DNA of 64,000 bases from Victivallales bacterium. GTDB taxonomy: Bacteria > Verrucomicrobiota > Lentisphaeria > Oligosphaerales > Oligosphaeraceae. The translations under genes were made by a program, and so were the position numbers. Below, in pieces: positions 14,518-23,812 of the stretch (its first letter is position 1; each line of letters opens with the position of its first letter). The notes beneath the pieces were generated by a model. That model was not told where the DNA came from, searched no databases, and saw nothing but the letters and a program-made list of their open reading frames with translations. Where the stretch lies: positions 186,001 through 250,000 of the forward strand of contig JAFXUD010000012.1 of the NCBI GenBank assembly GCA_017535315.1, given 5' to 3'.

Positions 14518-14572
14518 TATAAGAAAACACAATAAGAAAACACAATAAGAAAACACAACACTAGAAAACACA
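14518..14572. repeat. short tandem repeat just before the effector-like gene
   Basis: Three to four tandem copies of a 13-bp unit, AATAAGAAAACAC, the last degenerate, end 24 bp before ATG 14596. The tract is A-rich and sits where the promoter or mRNA leader would be, so copy number could alter expression. Confidence 0.7.
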
Positions 14573-14595
14573 ACTTCAAAAAAGGAGATACCCTC

Positions 14596-17424
14596 ATGAG
14601 CGGACACGGCGGATTCATACCAGTTGGCAACAACATGCCGATTAACACAATAAACACCAGCAACGTTGGAAACATCCAACCCCAGGAGAACATCAATCAG
14701 CAGCCATTGAACGTTGAAGGCGAAGAACAGCAGCCAGTGGCACAGGATAAGGTCAGCCCAGGCAAACTAGCCGAGCAGCTTGACGTTTTGCTTCTCCAGG
14801 CAGGCAAACTCTCGACGAAGGGTGTTGACGCGACGGCGCTAAAGGAGCAGGTCAGCGACCTCGGGCTCTCCAAGAAGGAGCTCAAGACGCTGAACACGCT
14901 CATTGACAATGCCGCCAACACATTGAACGCGCTCGACAAGTTCACAGGTCGCGGACTCGCGACCGCGACTACGCTGGAAATCGACAAGGGCGGCAAATAC
15001 ATTCAGGTCTGGGATAAGGAGGATCCGGCGGGCAAGGCCCTGCAGGCTGCGCTAGACGCCCAAGCGGCGCTTTCGGAAAAACTGTTTGAACTCATCTCCT
15101 CCAAGGGGATTTCTCGCGAGGCGAAGGGAGTTCTCGAAGCGGCGGCGATGAAGTGCGACTGCCGTGCGTGCGAAATCGGGACGCTAGTGATGCAGTTCTC
15201 AGACGCGGTTTCCAAAATGCGGCTCAACGATCCGAACACGCTGCCCCAAGAGGTTCGCGAAAGACTCGACACGAAAGTCTTCACGCTGATGGGGGAGAAG
15301 GCGATTACGATGCACGGCAACGCCGAGGCACTCGAACACATGAAGGCCAAGCTTGAGCCGCTCGCGAAACGCCTTGATGATTTTGCACGCAACCCCGACA
15401 AGAGCATCACAAGCGATGCCTTCAAGTCCATGCGCCTGGAACTCAATGATGCGAAGACGGCTTTCGAGACATTGGCTCGCAACGGATACAAGGTCGGCGA
15501 TAGCCGCGTCATGCCCGACAAGGCGTTCATGGATGCCGCCAAGGAAATCCTCGCCCAGATAGAAAAGCGGATGGAAAACGCGCGGAAGAAACTTGCCAAG
15601 GCCGCTCTCGCCTCATACATCGACAGTATCTTTGCGCCTCCCCCGAATTTGAAGTTGCTTGACCCTAAGTTCCGTACGCTGCTGAAATTCCTCTCTCCCC
15701 AGGCCGTGAAGCTTGCCATTGATATGGACGACGTGCTTTCTGCTGCACGGTCGTACGCCGATGACCCGACTTCCCAGAATCACCTAGCCTTGGAAGACGC
15801 CATCGCGGCCTACAACCAGAATGGCCTGGCTACAGGAGCGCAACATGTCGCGGAGAGGCTCTTCGCCAAAGCCGAATTATTCCTCATGACCGATGATGCT
15901 GTTCTGAATGCCAAGATTGCGAAATTGCCTCAGAACGTGCGCGACAAAATCACTCCTGAACTGATTATGGAGTTCAAGAAAGCGGTAACGGAATTCACGA
16001 CAGGAGCGCTGCCTAAAAATGCCTTCTCAAGTTTCTTCAAGAATGGCCATAACTACAAGACGCAACTCGCTCACTTGGATGACATGTTCAAGACCATCGA
16101 ACGCATGGGCGACGAGGAGTTCCTGTCCTCGAAGACCTTCCTCAGCGCGTTCAAGGGCGAACTCGCCCCCTCCACGCTCGTCGAGGCACGTGTGCACGGA
16201 ATGGAGGACGATGACGTGGACCCCGCCACCGACCAGTCAAACGTCCAAGGTGCCGATTTACTTGGCAGCGGTGCCATGAATACCGTCATAGCCGTCAAGT
16301 TCAAGAACGACGAGACAAAGGTGTTCAAGCCTGAAGCGCCTGGGCGCGAGAGCCTGACCCATGCGGTGTACGCTAAGGAGGGCTATGCGCAGAATCAGCA
16401 GATCGCGCAACTCAACATGGCCTCGCAGAAGACCGCCGATGTTCTCGGACTTAACGATGTCATGGTCAAGACGTCCGTCGGCAAGTTCAACGGCCAGTAT
16501 GGCATCTTCATGGAGAAGGCGCCAGGCACCCAGACACCGTATTTCGTCAAAAACCAGAAGATTGGACGGAATTCGCTCAGCTGCAGCCAAGTCCAGACGC
16601 TGTCGAACGAAGAGCATGCCAAGGTGCAGGGCCAGATTATGCGCAAATGCAACCGCATCGACTGGATGGACGCCATTACGGGGCAGGGTGACCGCCACAA
16701 CGCCAACATCTTCCTCAATGTCAACAAGAAACAGGAAGTTGACGTCAAATGCATCGACAATGACACCTGCTATCCCGCCTTCCGCATCGGCATGAACAAG
16801 TACATCGTCACTGGCTCTCACCTCGCAAATTTCAATCAGACGATGAAGAATGCCTCGCTTCTCTATGGTAGCAAAAACCAGGAGAAGGCCCTGGAGCGTC
16901 TCTTGAAAGACCCAGGCGTTACAAAGAACAAGGACGGCTCCTATACCCTCGATGCCTCCAAGTTCGAGATTCCTGAACTAAACTACTGCCTGATGTACAC
17001 GTTCGGAATGTATTCCAACTACACCCCGAAGGTCATCGACAAGGACCTCTACGACCATCTCCAGACCCTCAAGGCTGGCTCACCGCAGCGCGACGCATAT
17101 CTCGCCGACCTCAAGAAGCGACTCTCGCCCGCCGCGTTCGATGCCGCCGTCCAGCGCCTCGACGACGCCATCCAGAGGGCCGACGAACTGGCGGCAAAGA
17201 ACATGGTTTACACTGAAGATGACTGGAACAATCGCGATAAGCAGAAGGCCATCTACAACGACCCAGACGACCAGATGCCGCGACTTGAAAAACAGTTCAA
17301 CAAGATGCCTGACAAAACGCTCCCATGCTACAACGATATTCAGAATGGCATCTATCAACTGACGCAGGGCAACTACAAGCGCAACGGCTTCGATCTTTCC
17401 GCCAAGATTGGCTGGTTCAAATAG
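14596..17424 (+). CDS. large effector-like protein with atypical kinase (PI3K/HipA-like) signature
   Basis: A 942-aa protein starting at ATG 14596 after a strong AAAGGAGAT ribosome site. The first ~50 residues are rich in Asn, Gln, Pro and Ser, disordered, with no signal peptide. Residues ~50-540 are helical and charged. A kinase-like domain spans ~550-760: GSGAMNTV (about 556) resembles a nucleotide loop, Lys in VFKPE (about 577) an ATP-contact Lys, GQGDRHNAN (about 696) a catalytic loop of the DRHxxN type found in PI3/4-kinases, HipA and Fam20-like kinases, and CIDND (about 719) a metal-binding Asp. The combination suggests a secreted effector kinase. Family and secretion route are inferences. 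Confidence 0.65.
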   Translation: MSGHGGFIPVGNNMPINTINTSNVGNIQPQENINQQPLNVEGEEQQPVAQDKVSPGKLAEQLDVLLLQAGKLSTKGVDATALKEQVSDLGLSKKELKTLNTLIDNAANTLNALDKFTGRGLATATTLEIDKGGKYIQVWDKEDPAGKALQAALDAQAALSEKLFELISSKGISREAKGVLEAAAMKCDCRACEIGTLVMQFSDAVSKMRLNDPNTLPQEVRERLDTKVFTLMGEKAITMHGNAEALEHMKAKLEPLAKRLDDFARNPDKSITSDAFKSMRLELNDAKTAFETLARNGYKVGDSRVMPDKAFMDAAKEILAQIEKRMENARKKLAKAALASYIDSIFAPPPNLKLLDPKFRTLLKFLSPQAVKLAIDMDDVLSAARSYADDPTSQNHLALEDAIAAYNQNGLATGAQHVAERLFAKAELFLMTDDAVLNAKIAKLPQNVRDKITPELIMEFKKAVTEFTTGALPKNAFSSFFKNGHNYKTQLAHLDDMFKTIERMGDEEFLSSKTFLSAFKGELAPSTLVEARVHGMEDDDVDPATDQSNVQGADLLGSGAMNTVIAVKFKNDETKVFKPEAPGRESLTHAVYAKEGYAQNQQIAQLNMASQKTADVLGLNDVMVKTSVGKFNGQYGIFMEKAPGTQTPYFVKNQKIGRNSLSCSQVQTLSNEEHAKVQGQIMRKCNRIDWMDAITGQGDRHNANIFLNVNKKQEVDVKCIDNDTCYPAFRIGMNKYIVTGSHLANFNQTMKNASLLYGSKNQEKALERLLKDPGVTKNKDGSYTLDASKFEIPELNYCLMYTFGMYSNYTPKVIDKDLYDHLQTLKAGSPQRDAYLADLKKRLSPAAFDAAVQRLDDAIQRADELAAKNMVYTEDDWNNRDKQKAIYNDPDDQMPRLEKQFNKMPDKTLPCYNDIQNGIYQLTQGNYKRNGFDLSAKIGWFK

Positions 17425-17475
17425 CAAACTGTGGTTTCAACTGCGTAAATACTAACATTGTAAGGATTTTGTGCA

Positions 17476-17970
17476 ATGAACGATGAAACCAGCAACAGTG
17501 TTGACGAAATAGCGATCATCAGCAAGGACGAGGCCGTCAACCAGCTCAAGACCGCCATCAGGGAACTTGAATCAGGCGCAGGTCTCTCCGCCCTCACGGG
17601 CGGACATGGCCTCCAGAGCCGCACCTTCGAGTTCTCCTGGACGACACCGACGCTCGCAATATCATACAGCATGCCCTATGCACGCGTCTTGGACGATGAC
17701 GAAACGCGCCAAGAAGACGATGCCGCCATTGGAGCCGCCTGCCGTCTGGCCATTCTGCTCATCGAATCCGACGCAGCAGGTTCACTCCTTGCCGAAGGGG
17801 AAACTGCCATGAGCGTCTCGTTCGACAGGATTGCAGGTTCGCACTACCACACAACCAATGCAGAAGGGGAAATAGTCGATTCTGGCGGCGATTGGTCTGG
17901 TCTCGTTGCAAGGCTTGATCACGCTTTCCAGTCCAACGGCCTCGATGCAATGAGCATAATCTGGCCATAG
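17476..17970 (+). CDS. small acidic protein, possible partner or chaperone of the kinase-like protein
   Basis: A 164-aa acidic soluble protein, 51 bp after the kinase-like gene on the same strand, with a GTAAGGA ribosome site before ATG 17476. No signal peptide, transmembrane segment or known motif is seen. The size, acidity and position right behind a large effector-like gene resemble secretion chaperone/effector pairs, but sequence alone does not prove it. It could also be an immunity-type protein. Confidence 0.6.
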   Translation: MNDETSNSVDEIAIISKDEAVNQLKTAIRELESGAGLSALTGGHGLQSRTFEFSWTTPTLAISYSMPYARVLDDDETRQEDDAAIGAACRLAILLIESDAAGSLLAEGETAMSVSFDRIAGSHYHTTNAEGEIVDSGGDWSGLVARLDHAFQSNGLDAMSIIWP

Positions 17971-18069
17971 CATGGTCACAAATGGGTTGCACACCGTATT
18001 TTACTCTTTGTGCATTTTCGGAAAATAATGACAAGGATTCAAACGTTCACTCTCAAAAGGAATTAAGTA

Positions 18070-20724
18070 ATGGAAGGCAATCTTGAATCACAGGTGATTA
18101 TCCCCGACTCGTCACTCCAGGAGTTTGTTTCAACGGCTGGCCACGTCGATTGTCTGACATCAGAGGTGCGCGCGGTTGAGCTTGAGGATAGTTTTGATTT
18201 TCTGATCAACGGGGAGCTTCTGTCCGTGAGTGCGGATTTTGACGACGGGGCGCGTCTTGACACCATTACGCTCACTGTGGAACAGCCCAATTCCTTCGAG
18301 TGGCTCGGGGCCGACCAAAGCACCTCAATCACCGTCAATGGTATCGCGCTGGAGAATGGAAGATGCTATTTCGCACTGGCGGAAATCAGCCAGGACGCGA
18401 CAGTCGTCGTCCAAATCACTCGGGAAGGAATTACCCGCAAGTTTGAAATCAACACTCTGAACTCCAAGCTTCCCCCGATTGTCGTGACAGGGGCGTCGCA
18501 TACACCTGGCGACTTCTTCCTTTCCTTCATCAATACGCGTTCCATTGTCAAGACGGACAACGAAGGGAGAATCCTCTACTACCGAAATGAAGATTCACCA
18601 TACACCCAATATGGCCTGTGGGACTTCAAGGCCCATCAGATCGACGGCAAAACCTATTACAGTTATCATTCGACCGACAGCCACCCAGAAAACACTTTTT
18701 CCTTCACTGGCCACAACCCTGGCCAGCGCGTGATCCTGGACGAGAACTATCGGGAAATCGCACGCATCGCCGCCGTTGCCACCGAGAAAAACCAGGGCGA
18801 CATCGCACTGGACGGACACGAGTTCATCATGCTTGGAGAGGAGCACTATATCATCATGTCCTATCTGCTGGTGGAGGCTGATAACATTCCAGATCAGAAC
18901 ATCTACACTGGTGAGGTCATCGAACATGCAGACAAGGCATGGCTGGTCACACCATATATCCAGGAGATCGACCACGGCGATGTGACGTTTGAATGGCTTG
19001 GCGCTGAGCATCCAGAACTGTATAGCATGACGGTCACGGATCAGTCCGAAACCGCCAACAATTTCACCAACACGGATCCAGAGGTCTACATTGACTATGT
19101 CCACCTCAACGCCATCGCAATTGATGATGACGGGAATTGGGTCCTCTCCTGTCGCCACCTCAATAGCATGATCAAGGTGGATAGAGTTGGCGGAACGGGA
19201 GAGCTCATCTGGGCATTGTCTGGCCTGGGCGATTCCTTTGGACTGACCAATGACGAGAAAACCTCGGGCCAGCACTTCCTGCGCTACCACGGCAGTGGCT
19301 ATTTTTCCGCCTTTAACAATAACAACAATCATGGCCTCACCCAGCTTGTGATGTATCATCTGAACGAAGATGATACTACGCTGGCCGATGGCAACGGCTT
19401 CCAGCATTGGGTGGTGCCTGGCACTATGGAAATTGGTGCAAGTGGCCAGGTTTCGCCTCATGATAGCATGGCCTGCGGATCTTTCCAACAGTTTGGCGAA
19501 TATGGAGTGGCTGGATGGGGCTGGAACATCTCTGGCAATGAACTGGTCACGGAGTTCAGCCTTGACGATGCGTCGCAGATATTCTTCCAACTGACCTCAA
19601 ACTATGAGGTAGCAGGAGCCTACGCGACCTATCGGGTGGTAAAATGCCTCTCTGCCGCGCCAGCACTGGAGTTCACTCAGAGCTCGGCAAGCTGGAATGA
19701 AATCATTAACTCCTCTGGCTATGTGCTTTCCATTGCACAGCAGGACGCAGAAGAGACCTTGAACGTCGGCTTCTTGGACACCGCATGCGACCTCTTCAAT
19801 TTGCCAAACGGCGAATATACCGCGATAATCACGGAGAACGACTTCGGTGTCTCCTCGGCGGCTGCGGCTCTGACAGTGGAAGGAAACCAGGCTCCTGCCG
19901 AAATCACCTCGGAGGCGAATGGTGTTGGCGACCTCTTCTTTGTCAAGGCAACTGGCGTCTGGACTTCGCGATACCGCGCAAGGAATGTCGGCTCCATCAA
20001 TGACTGGACAGGAACCAACGAGATAGTCTCTCTGGACGGTAAAAATCAACTTGGCGACATCTTTCTGGGCTCTTCGGACACCAATATTCTTCTGCTCACG
20101 GATGATGCCAATGGCGACTCGCTTTTCGTCGATGACATCTACGGCGAATCGCCAGACGAACTCGGTTCGTGCCAGTCCAGGCTTTCACAGATTCAGGAAA
20201 TACGCGCTGGTCTGGGCAACGACATCGTGGATATGACCAGTCAGCGGTTCGAATACCTCGGCGGCGGGGTGACGGTCAGAGGAGGACTGGGCAATGATTT
20301 CATCTGGGCGAACAAGGGCGAAAACCTGCTCTTCGGCGATGCGGGGGATGACCGTGTGGTCGGCGCCTCTGGAAACGATGTCATCGTGGGTGGTTCTGGT
20401 AACGACTCCCTGCACGGCGGCGGTGGCGAGGACATTTTCGCGTTCGGTGGCGACTGGGGGCATGACAAAGTGGAGCAACTGGTCACTGGAAAAGTTACAC
20501 TATGGTTCGACCACGGCTCACTGGACAATTGGAACGCCGAAACACTCACTTACATTGATGGCGGCAAGTCGGTGAAAATCATCGGCGACGCACCCGCTAC
20601 TGTCTCGCTGATATTCGGCGATGACGGCTCACAGCAGTATCAGGACCTCCTGTCCGTCGGCGTTTTCGATAACTTCACCAGCGAGAGGATATTTGGTGAC
20701 AAGGACTGGGGAATGCTGGCTTGA
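18070..20724 (+). CDS. arylsulfotransferase-like protein with C-terminal RTX calcium-binding repeats
   Basis: An 884-aa protein starting at ATG 18070 after AAAAGGAA. Residues ~140-520 resemble bacterial arylsulfotransferase (ASST) beta-propellers: blades with GDFFLSFINTRS, YVHLNAIAIDDDGNW, SCRHLNSMIKVDR, GELIWALSG and a late QHF. ASST enzymes move sulfate between phenolic compounds using a catalytic His. Residues ~737-785 hold about five RTX nonapeptides (GGLGNDF, GDAGDD, GASGND, GGSGND, GGGGED), which bind calcium and mark type I secretion. No N-terminal signal peptide is present, which agrees with type I export. The combination is unusual; ASSTs are normally periplasmic. Confidence 0.82.
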   Translation: MEGNLESQVIIPDSSLQEFVSTAGHVDCLTSEVRAVELEDSFDFLINGELLSVSADFDDGARLDTITLTVEQPNSFEWLGADQSTSITVNGIALENGRCYFALAEISQDATVVVQITREGITRKFEINTLNSKLPPIVVTGASHTPGDFFLSFINTRSIVKTDNEGRILYYRNEDSPYTQYGLWDFKAHQIDGKTYYSYHSTDSHPENTFSFTGHNPGQRVILDENYREIARIAAVATEKNQGDIALDGHEFIMLGEEHYIIMSYLLVEADNIPDQNIYTGEVIEHADKAWLVTPYIQEIDHGDVTFEWLGAEHPELYSMTVTDQSETANNFTNTDPEVYIDYVHLNAIAIDDDGNWVLSCRHLNSMIKVDRVGGTGELIWALSGLGDSFGLTNDEKTSGQHFLRYHGSGYFSAFNNNNNHGLTQLVMYHLNEDDTTLADGNGFQHWVVPGTMEIGASGQVSPHDSMACGSFQQFGEYGVAGWGWNISGNELVTEFSLDDASQIFFQLTSNYEVAGAYATYRVVKCLSAAPALEFTQSSASWNEIINSSGYVLSIAQQDAEETLNVGFLDTACDLFNLPNGEYTAIITENDFGVSSAAAALTVEGNQAPAEITSEANGVGDLFFVKATGVWTSRYRARNVGSINDWTGTNEIVSLDGKNQLGDIFLGSSDTNILLLTDDANGDSLFVDDIYGESPDELGSCQSRLSQIQEIRAGLGNDIVDMTSQRFEYLGGGVTVRGGLGNDFIWANKGENLLFGDAGDDRVVGASGNDVIVGGSGNDSLHGGGGEDIFAFGGDWGHDKVEQLVTGKVTLWFDHGSLDNWNAETLTYIDGGKSVKIIGDAPATVSLIFGDDGSQQYQDLLSVGVFDNFTSERIFGDKDWGMLA

Positions 20725-20820
20725 GCAATGTCAAGCCGCGTAGATTGAAGGCTTATTTCCCAATCATCTGGATTGCAGGCAGATGCATCACATTGTGGAA
20801 ACTGCTGTAAACTGGGATCT

Positions 20821-20978
20821 AGTGCTCTGTTTCAATTGAAAACCAACATAGCAGCGCATTTTTCAGCTGTTTCCTTGTGAGTTGCTTCTTACATAGGAAA
20901 CTATGCGCGGCGCAACTCGCAAACAAACATCTCGAAAACTTCATCAGCTCTTTTTGGTTTCAATTGAAACAGAGCACT
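20821..20978. mobile_element. 158-bp inverted-repeat element
   Basis: Nearly perfect ~25-bp inverted repeats flank this segment: AGTGCTCTGTTTCAATTGAA at 20821 and its complement ending at 20978, differing by one A in an A-run. A smaller inner pair GAGTTGC/GCAACTC lies within. It has no coding capacity and sits in the 307-bp gap between convergent genes. It may be another non-autonomous element or a large hairpin terminator. Nothing else is seen in the gap. Confidence 0.7.
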
Positions 20979-21031
20979 TGTCTGTTTTCCCCAATCAAGA
21001 TTTCGCCAAGGATTGCTGTTTGGGCTAGTGC

Positions 21032-23389
21032 TTAATCCCTGCAACGTTTGCGTGCTTTCTTGCAGGCAAGAACCATACAGACGGCGAACGCAAGCAAAGC
21101 CACAGGAATACCAATCCAAAGTGCGAGGCGCAGCCAAGCATTCTTCGCGTCTTGCCGTGTGTTTTTCTTCCTCGTGTCTGCCTCGGGTAGCTCGCTGGAA
21201 TGCTTGGCGCCCTGCTGTCGCAGGAAATCCGCCAGCGCCGCGTTTCCGCTGGCCTCTGCAACGTCCAGAGGCGTTTTCCCGCCGCTGTTGCGCGCATTCA
21301 GATTGCCTCCTTTTGCAAGAAGCATCTGCACGATTTCGGGGGACGTATTCCATTGAGCCATCTTATGGAGCGGGGTGTCTCCTGCATGGTTCGCGAGGTT
21401 TACATCGGTGCGCGAATCCTGCAGAAGCGGCTGGTATTCAGAGGGAAGCGCACCCAGCTGCGGGAGGTAGATGAGGCAGGTGTCGCCGTCGTTGTCCTGC
21501 ACATTGGGATTTGCTCCAAACTTCAGCAGAGCCTCCATCGTGGCAATTCGCTTCATCCCCGCAGCAGTCTGCAGAGGCGTGTGCCCGTCGCGGCAGCGGC
21601 TCTCGATGTCAATGCCATAGTCCAGAAGCGCCTTGATGACCTTGGGACTGCCAAATGCAGCGGCGTGGTGGATGGGCGCATATCCGTTCTTGGGCGCGCG
21701 TCGCGTCAAAGTGTCGCCTGCGTCCTTGAGGATCTTCAGGGGAGCAGGATCGGTGCATTTCGATGCCAGAAAGTTGGCTGTTTCGCCAGGGTACGCCTCG
21801 TTGGCCTTCCAGTCGTAGCCGAGGTCGAGGAGTTCCGTCGCCAAATCAAGGTCCCCCCTCGCGCAGGCAATGTGGAATGCGCCACGAAGGTGTCCGTTTT
21901 GCGGAAGCGTGCCGCCAGGCCTGCGATCGAGCATCCAATGGCCGTACCATTCCAGCAGGTAGTTCTGCTCTTCATTCGGCAGCGTCTTTTGAGATAGTAC
22001 ATAATGGACGCGTTCCAGTTGCGAACGGTTGTTGTTCAGCAGAGCGATTTCCGCGTTTCGGAGGATTTCCCCGTATTTCCCTGTGAAGATGCGGATGCGC
22101 AGCGCATAGTCCGCGTAGTTAAGCTGCGTGAAACGCGCACGCCAGTAGTCCCCACGCGACCGATTCGGAGTGGGTCGACGCTCTTGAGGTCCTCCCAATT
22201 CCTCCAGCGTCTTCGCCGCATCGTCATAACGCAACTCCGAGAGTTCGTACCATAGGCGTGCACGCAGGAACTCCTTGCGCTCCAGACGGGGTTCCCACTC
22301 GCGAAAAAGACGCGCTGCACGCTCCTTCACCTCGGGGGACAGATAGACTTTCTGCCAGCCACTACCGCCGACATCCTCCGCGATTCGCGACAAACAGATG
22401 TACCCCATCAGCGGCACGTCGGAATCGCGCCGCGGGCAGTCCATCGCCTCGCGCGCCAGTTGCCAAATCAGTTCGTGCGAACCATGCCAGCGAGGAAGCA
22501 GCGCCAAGGTGAGCGCTTGCGTCGCGAACGCGTTCGTCGGCGAGATGCTCACGCACGCCTTGTATTCGCGGAGAATGTCATCAAGGCACCCATCGCCCAT
22601 CTCGACGGTGATGAGCGAAACATGCGGATTCGGGTAGTCGGGATGGATTTCGAGGGCCTTGTGGAAATGCTGCCGCGCCGACTTGAGGCGCTTGTCGAAT
22701 CCATCCCAGCCTTCTTCCGAGACAGAACTTGCCCAGCCAGTGCCACGATCCGACCACGCCCAGAAGATACCCGCCCTGCCCTGCACCATCTCCCAGAACC
22801 AGGGGTCGATCTCCGCAGCCTTTGGACGCAACAGCGTCTCCAGTTCCCCCCAGTAGCGCCTGCCGACCGACGAATATGCGGTAAGGTAATTGTAGTACCA
22901 CTGGTATCCGATACGCCCCTTCCAGCGTCCTTCGAGAACGGCAGCCTCAATGGCCTTCAACTGCTCCTGCTCAAGCGCCTTGCGCTGCTTGCTGCCTTCC
23001 CAGTAGAGGGTAATCAGGAGTGCCCTCGCCTGGATGCGGAAAAGGGCGGTTCCCTTGCCAGAGGCCAGCAGTTCCTTCAGCGGCGCTTCCTGGTCCTCCA
23101 AGCATAGCAGTTTCACCAGCGCGTCCCAATGGTCTCCCGCAGCATCCGCAGCCTGCGTGTCGGGAATCGGTTTCCCACGATAGAAGAAGTCCACGAAAGC
23201 CCGAATGGTTGCAGGGTTGCTTTTAGGAGAGTCCTCACACAGAAGATTCTCGTATTGCGCGACAACGGACTGCTTGTATTCCGCCGCATTGCGGAAACAT
23301 TCCTCGCCGAAAATCCCGCTGAAGGGATTCTCCTGTCCGCACACTGTCAACCCCAGCATAAAACTCAGGAACAACACGATTCTGCGCAT
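21032..23389 (-). CDS. exported ankyrin-repeat protein with C-terminal membrane anchor
   Basis: A 785-aa protein. ATG 23389 (MRRIVLFLSFMLGLTVCG) gives a signal peptide; the nine-codon-longer start is less good. Residues ~40-480 are helical, with TPR-like segments, including ARQHFHKALEIHPDYPNP. Residues ~500-730 contain ankyrin repeats, clearest in NGYAPIHHAAAFGSPKVIK, DGHTPLQTAAG and GDTPLHKMAQ. One transmembrane helix (IGIPVALLAFAVCMVLAC) precedes a basic tail. It would present repeat domains in the periplasm for protein contacts. Partner and role are unknown. Confidence 0.85.
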   Translation of the reverse strand: MRRIVLFLSFMLGLTVCGQENPFSGIFGEECFRNAAEYKQSVVAQYENLLCEDSPKSNPATIRAFVDFFYRGKPIPDTQAADAAGDHWDALVKLLCLEDQEAPLKELLASGKGTALFRIQARALLITLYWEGSKQRKALEQEQLKAIEAAVLEGRWKGRIGYQWYYNYLTAYSSVGRRYWGELETLLRPKAAEIDPWFWEMVQGRAGIFWAWSDRGTGWASSVSEEGWDGFDKRLKSARQHFHKALEIHPDYPNPHVSLITVEMGDGCLDDILREYKACVSISPTNAFATQALTLALLPRWHGSHELIWQLAREAMDCPRRDSDVPLMGYICLSRIAEDVGGSGWQKVYLSPEVKERAARLFREWEPRLERKEFLRARLWYELSELRYDDAAKTLEELGGPQERRPTPNRSRGDYWRARFTQLNYADYALRIRIFTGKYGEILRNAEIALLNNNRSQLERVHYVLSQKTLPNEEQNYLLEWYGHWMLDRRPGGTLPQNGHLRGAFHIACARGDLDLATELLDLGYDWKANEAYPGETANFLASKCTDPAPLKILKDAGDTLTRRAPKNGYAPIHHAAAFGSPKVIKALLDYGIDIESRCRDGHTPLQTAAGMKRIATMEALLKFGANPNVQDNDGDTCLIYLPQLGALPSEYQPLLQDSRTDVNLANHAGDTPLHKMAQWNTSPEIVQMLLAKGGNLNARNSGGKTPLDVAEASGNAALADFLRQQGAKHSSELPEADTRKKNTRQDAKNAWLRLALWIGIPVALLAFAVCMVLACKKARKRCRD

Positions 23390-23425
23390 ATCAAATCTCC
23401 TTGGAGGTATTGCCATGTCTTTACA

Positions 23426-23480
23426 CTATGTCAAATACATACACATGTCAAATATACTACATACACATGTCAAATATACA
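23426..23480. promoter_or_regulatory. direct repeats upstream of the ankyrin gene
   Basis: TGTCAAATA occurs three times within about 50 bp, twice as part of a longer CATACACATGTCAAATATAC unit. The cluster lies 37-90 bp upstream of ATG 23389 on the minus strand, where a promoter or operator would be. Regularly spaced direct repeats can be regulator sites, but simple slippage duplication explains them too. Confidence 0.45.
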
Positions 23481-23536
23481 CGCTCAATACAAGTTTACCA
23501 TGCGGTTTCCAAGAACAAAGACAGTCTTTTAGAATA

Positions 23537-23637
23537 CGCTCTGTTCCCCAAGAGGGTAGTTTATTGAAGCCGCGGAGCAGCAAGGCGCAGAAAAGCCAGC
23601 AGACATTATCAATCGATAAGGGATTACATTTTGAATC
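23537..23637. repeat. chimeric short modular repeat
   Basis: The left ~45 bp (CGCTCTGTTCC, then AGAGGGTAGTTTAT and GAAGCCGCG) match the left end of the element at 36849-37037. The right ~45 bp (AAGGCGCAGAAAAGCCAGC, then CATTATCAATCG and GGGATTAC) match the right end of the element at 56538-56727. The two families' ends are joined over a shared GAAGCCGCG/GCGGC module. Confidence 0.7.
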
Positions 23638-23639
23638 AT

Positions 23640-23812
23640 AAAAAAACAACTTTTTTAGTAGTCTTTATTTGTAATGGTAAAATTATGATGTATAGTATAA
23701 TCGTTTTAATATAAAGACTACTTAAATAGTAGTATTATCGTCAACAATGAGTCATTGAAGATGTATTGTTGGAGGATAATTGGAATCTCACAATTAACAA
23801 GTCAAGATATTG
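23640..23812 (+). promoter_or_regulatory. AT-rich promoter region of the sulfur operon
   Basis: An inverted repeat TAGTAGTCTTTAT (about 23657-23669) and ATAAAGACTACT (about 23711-23722) flanks TGTATAGTATAAT, a good -10-like sequence. AGTAGTATTAT follows at about 23729. TGTATAGTA followed by AGTAGTATTAT also occurs before the HydE-like gene (about 34749-34801), so the two transcription units may share a promoter type or regulator. The regulator is not known. Confidence 0.45.

Noticed and set aside
14596-17970. Considered calling a type III secretion locus
   Set aside because: No secretion apparatus gene is in the window; the effector idea rests on the protein sequence only.
18595-19590. 331-aa minus-strand frame
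   Set aside because: Antisense to the ASST-like domain; no start signal or recognisable motif.
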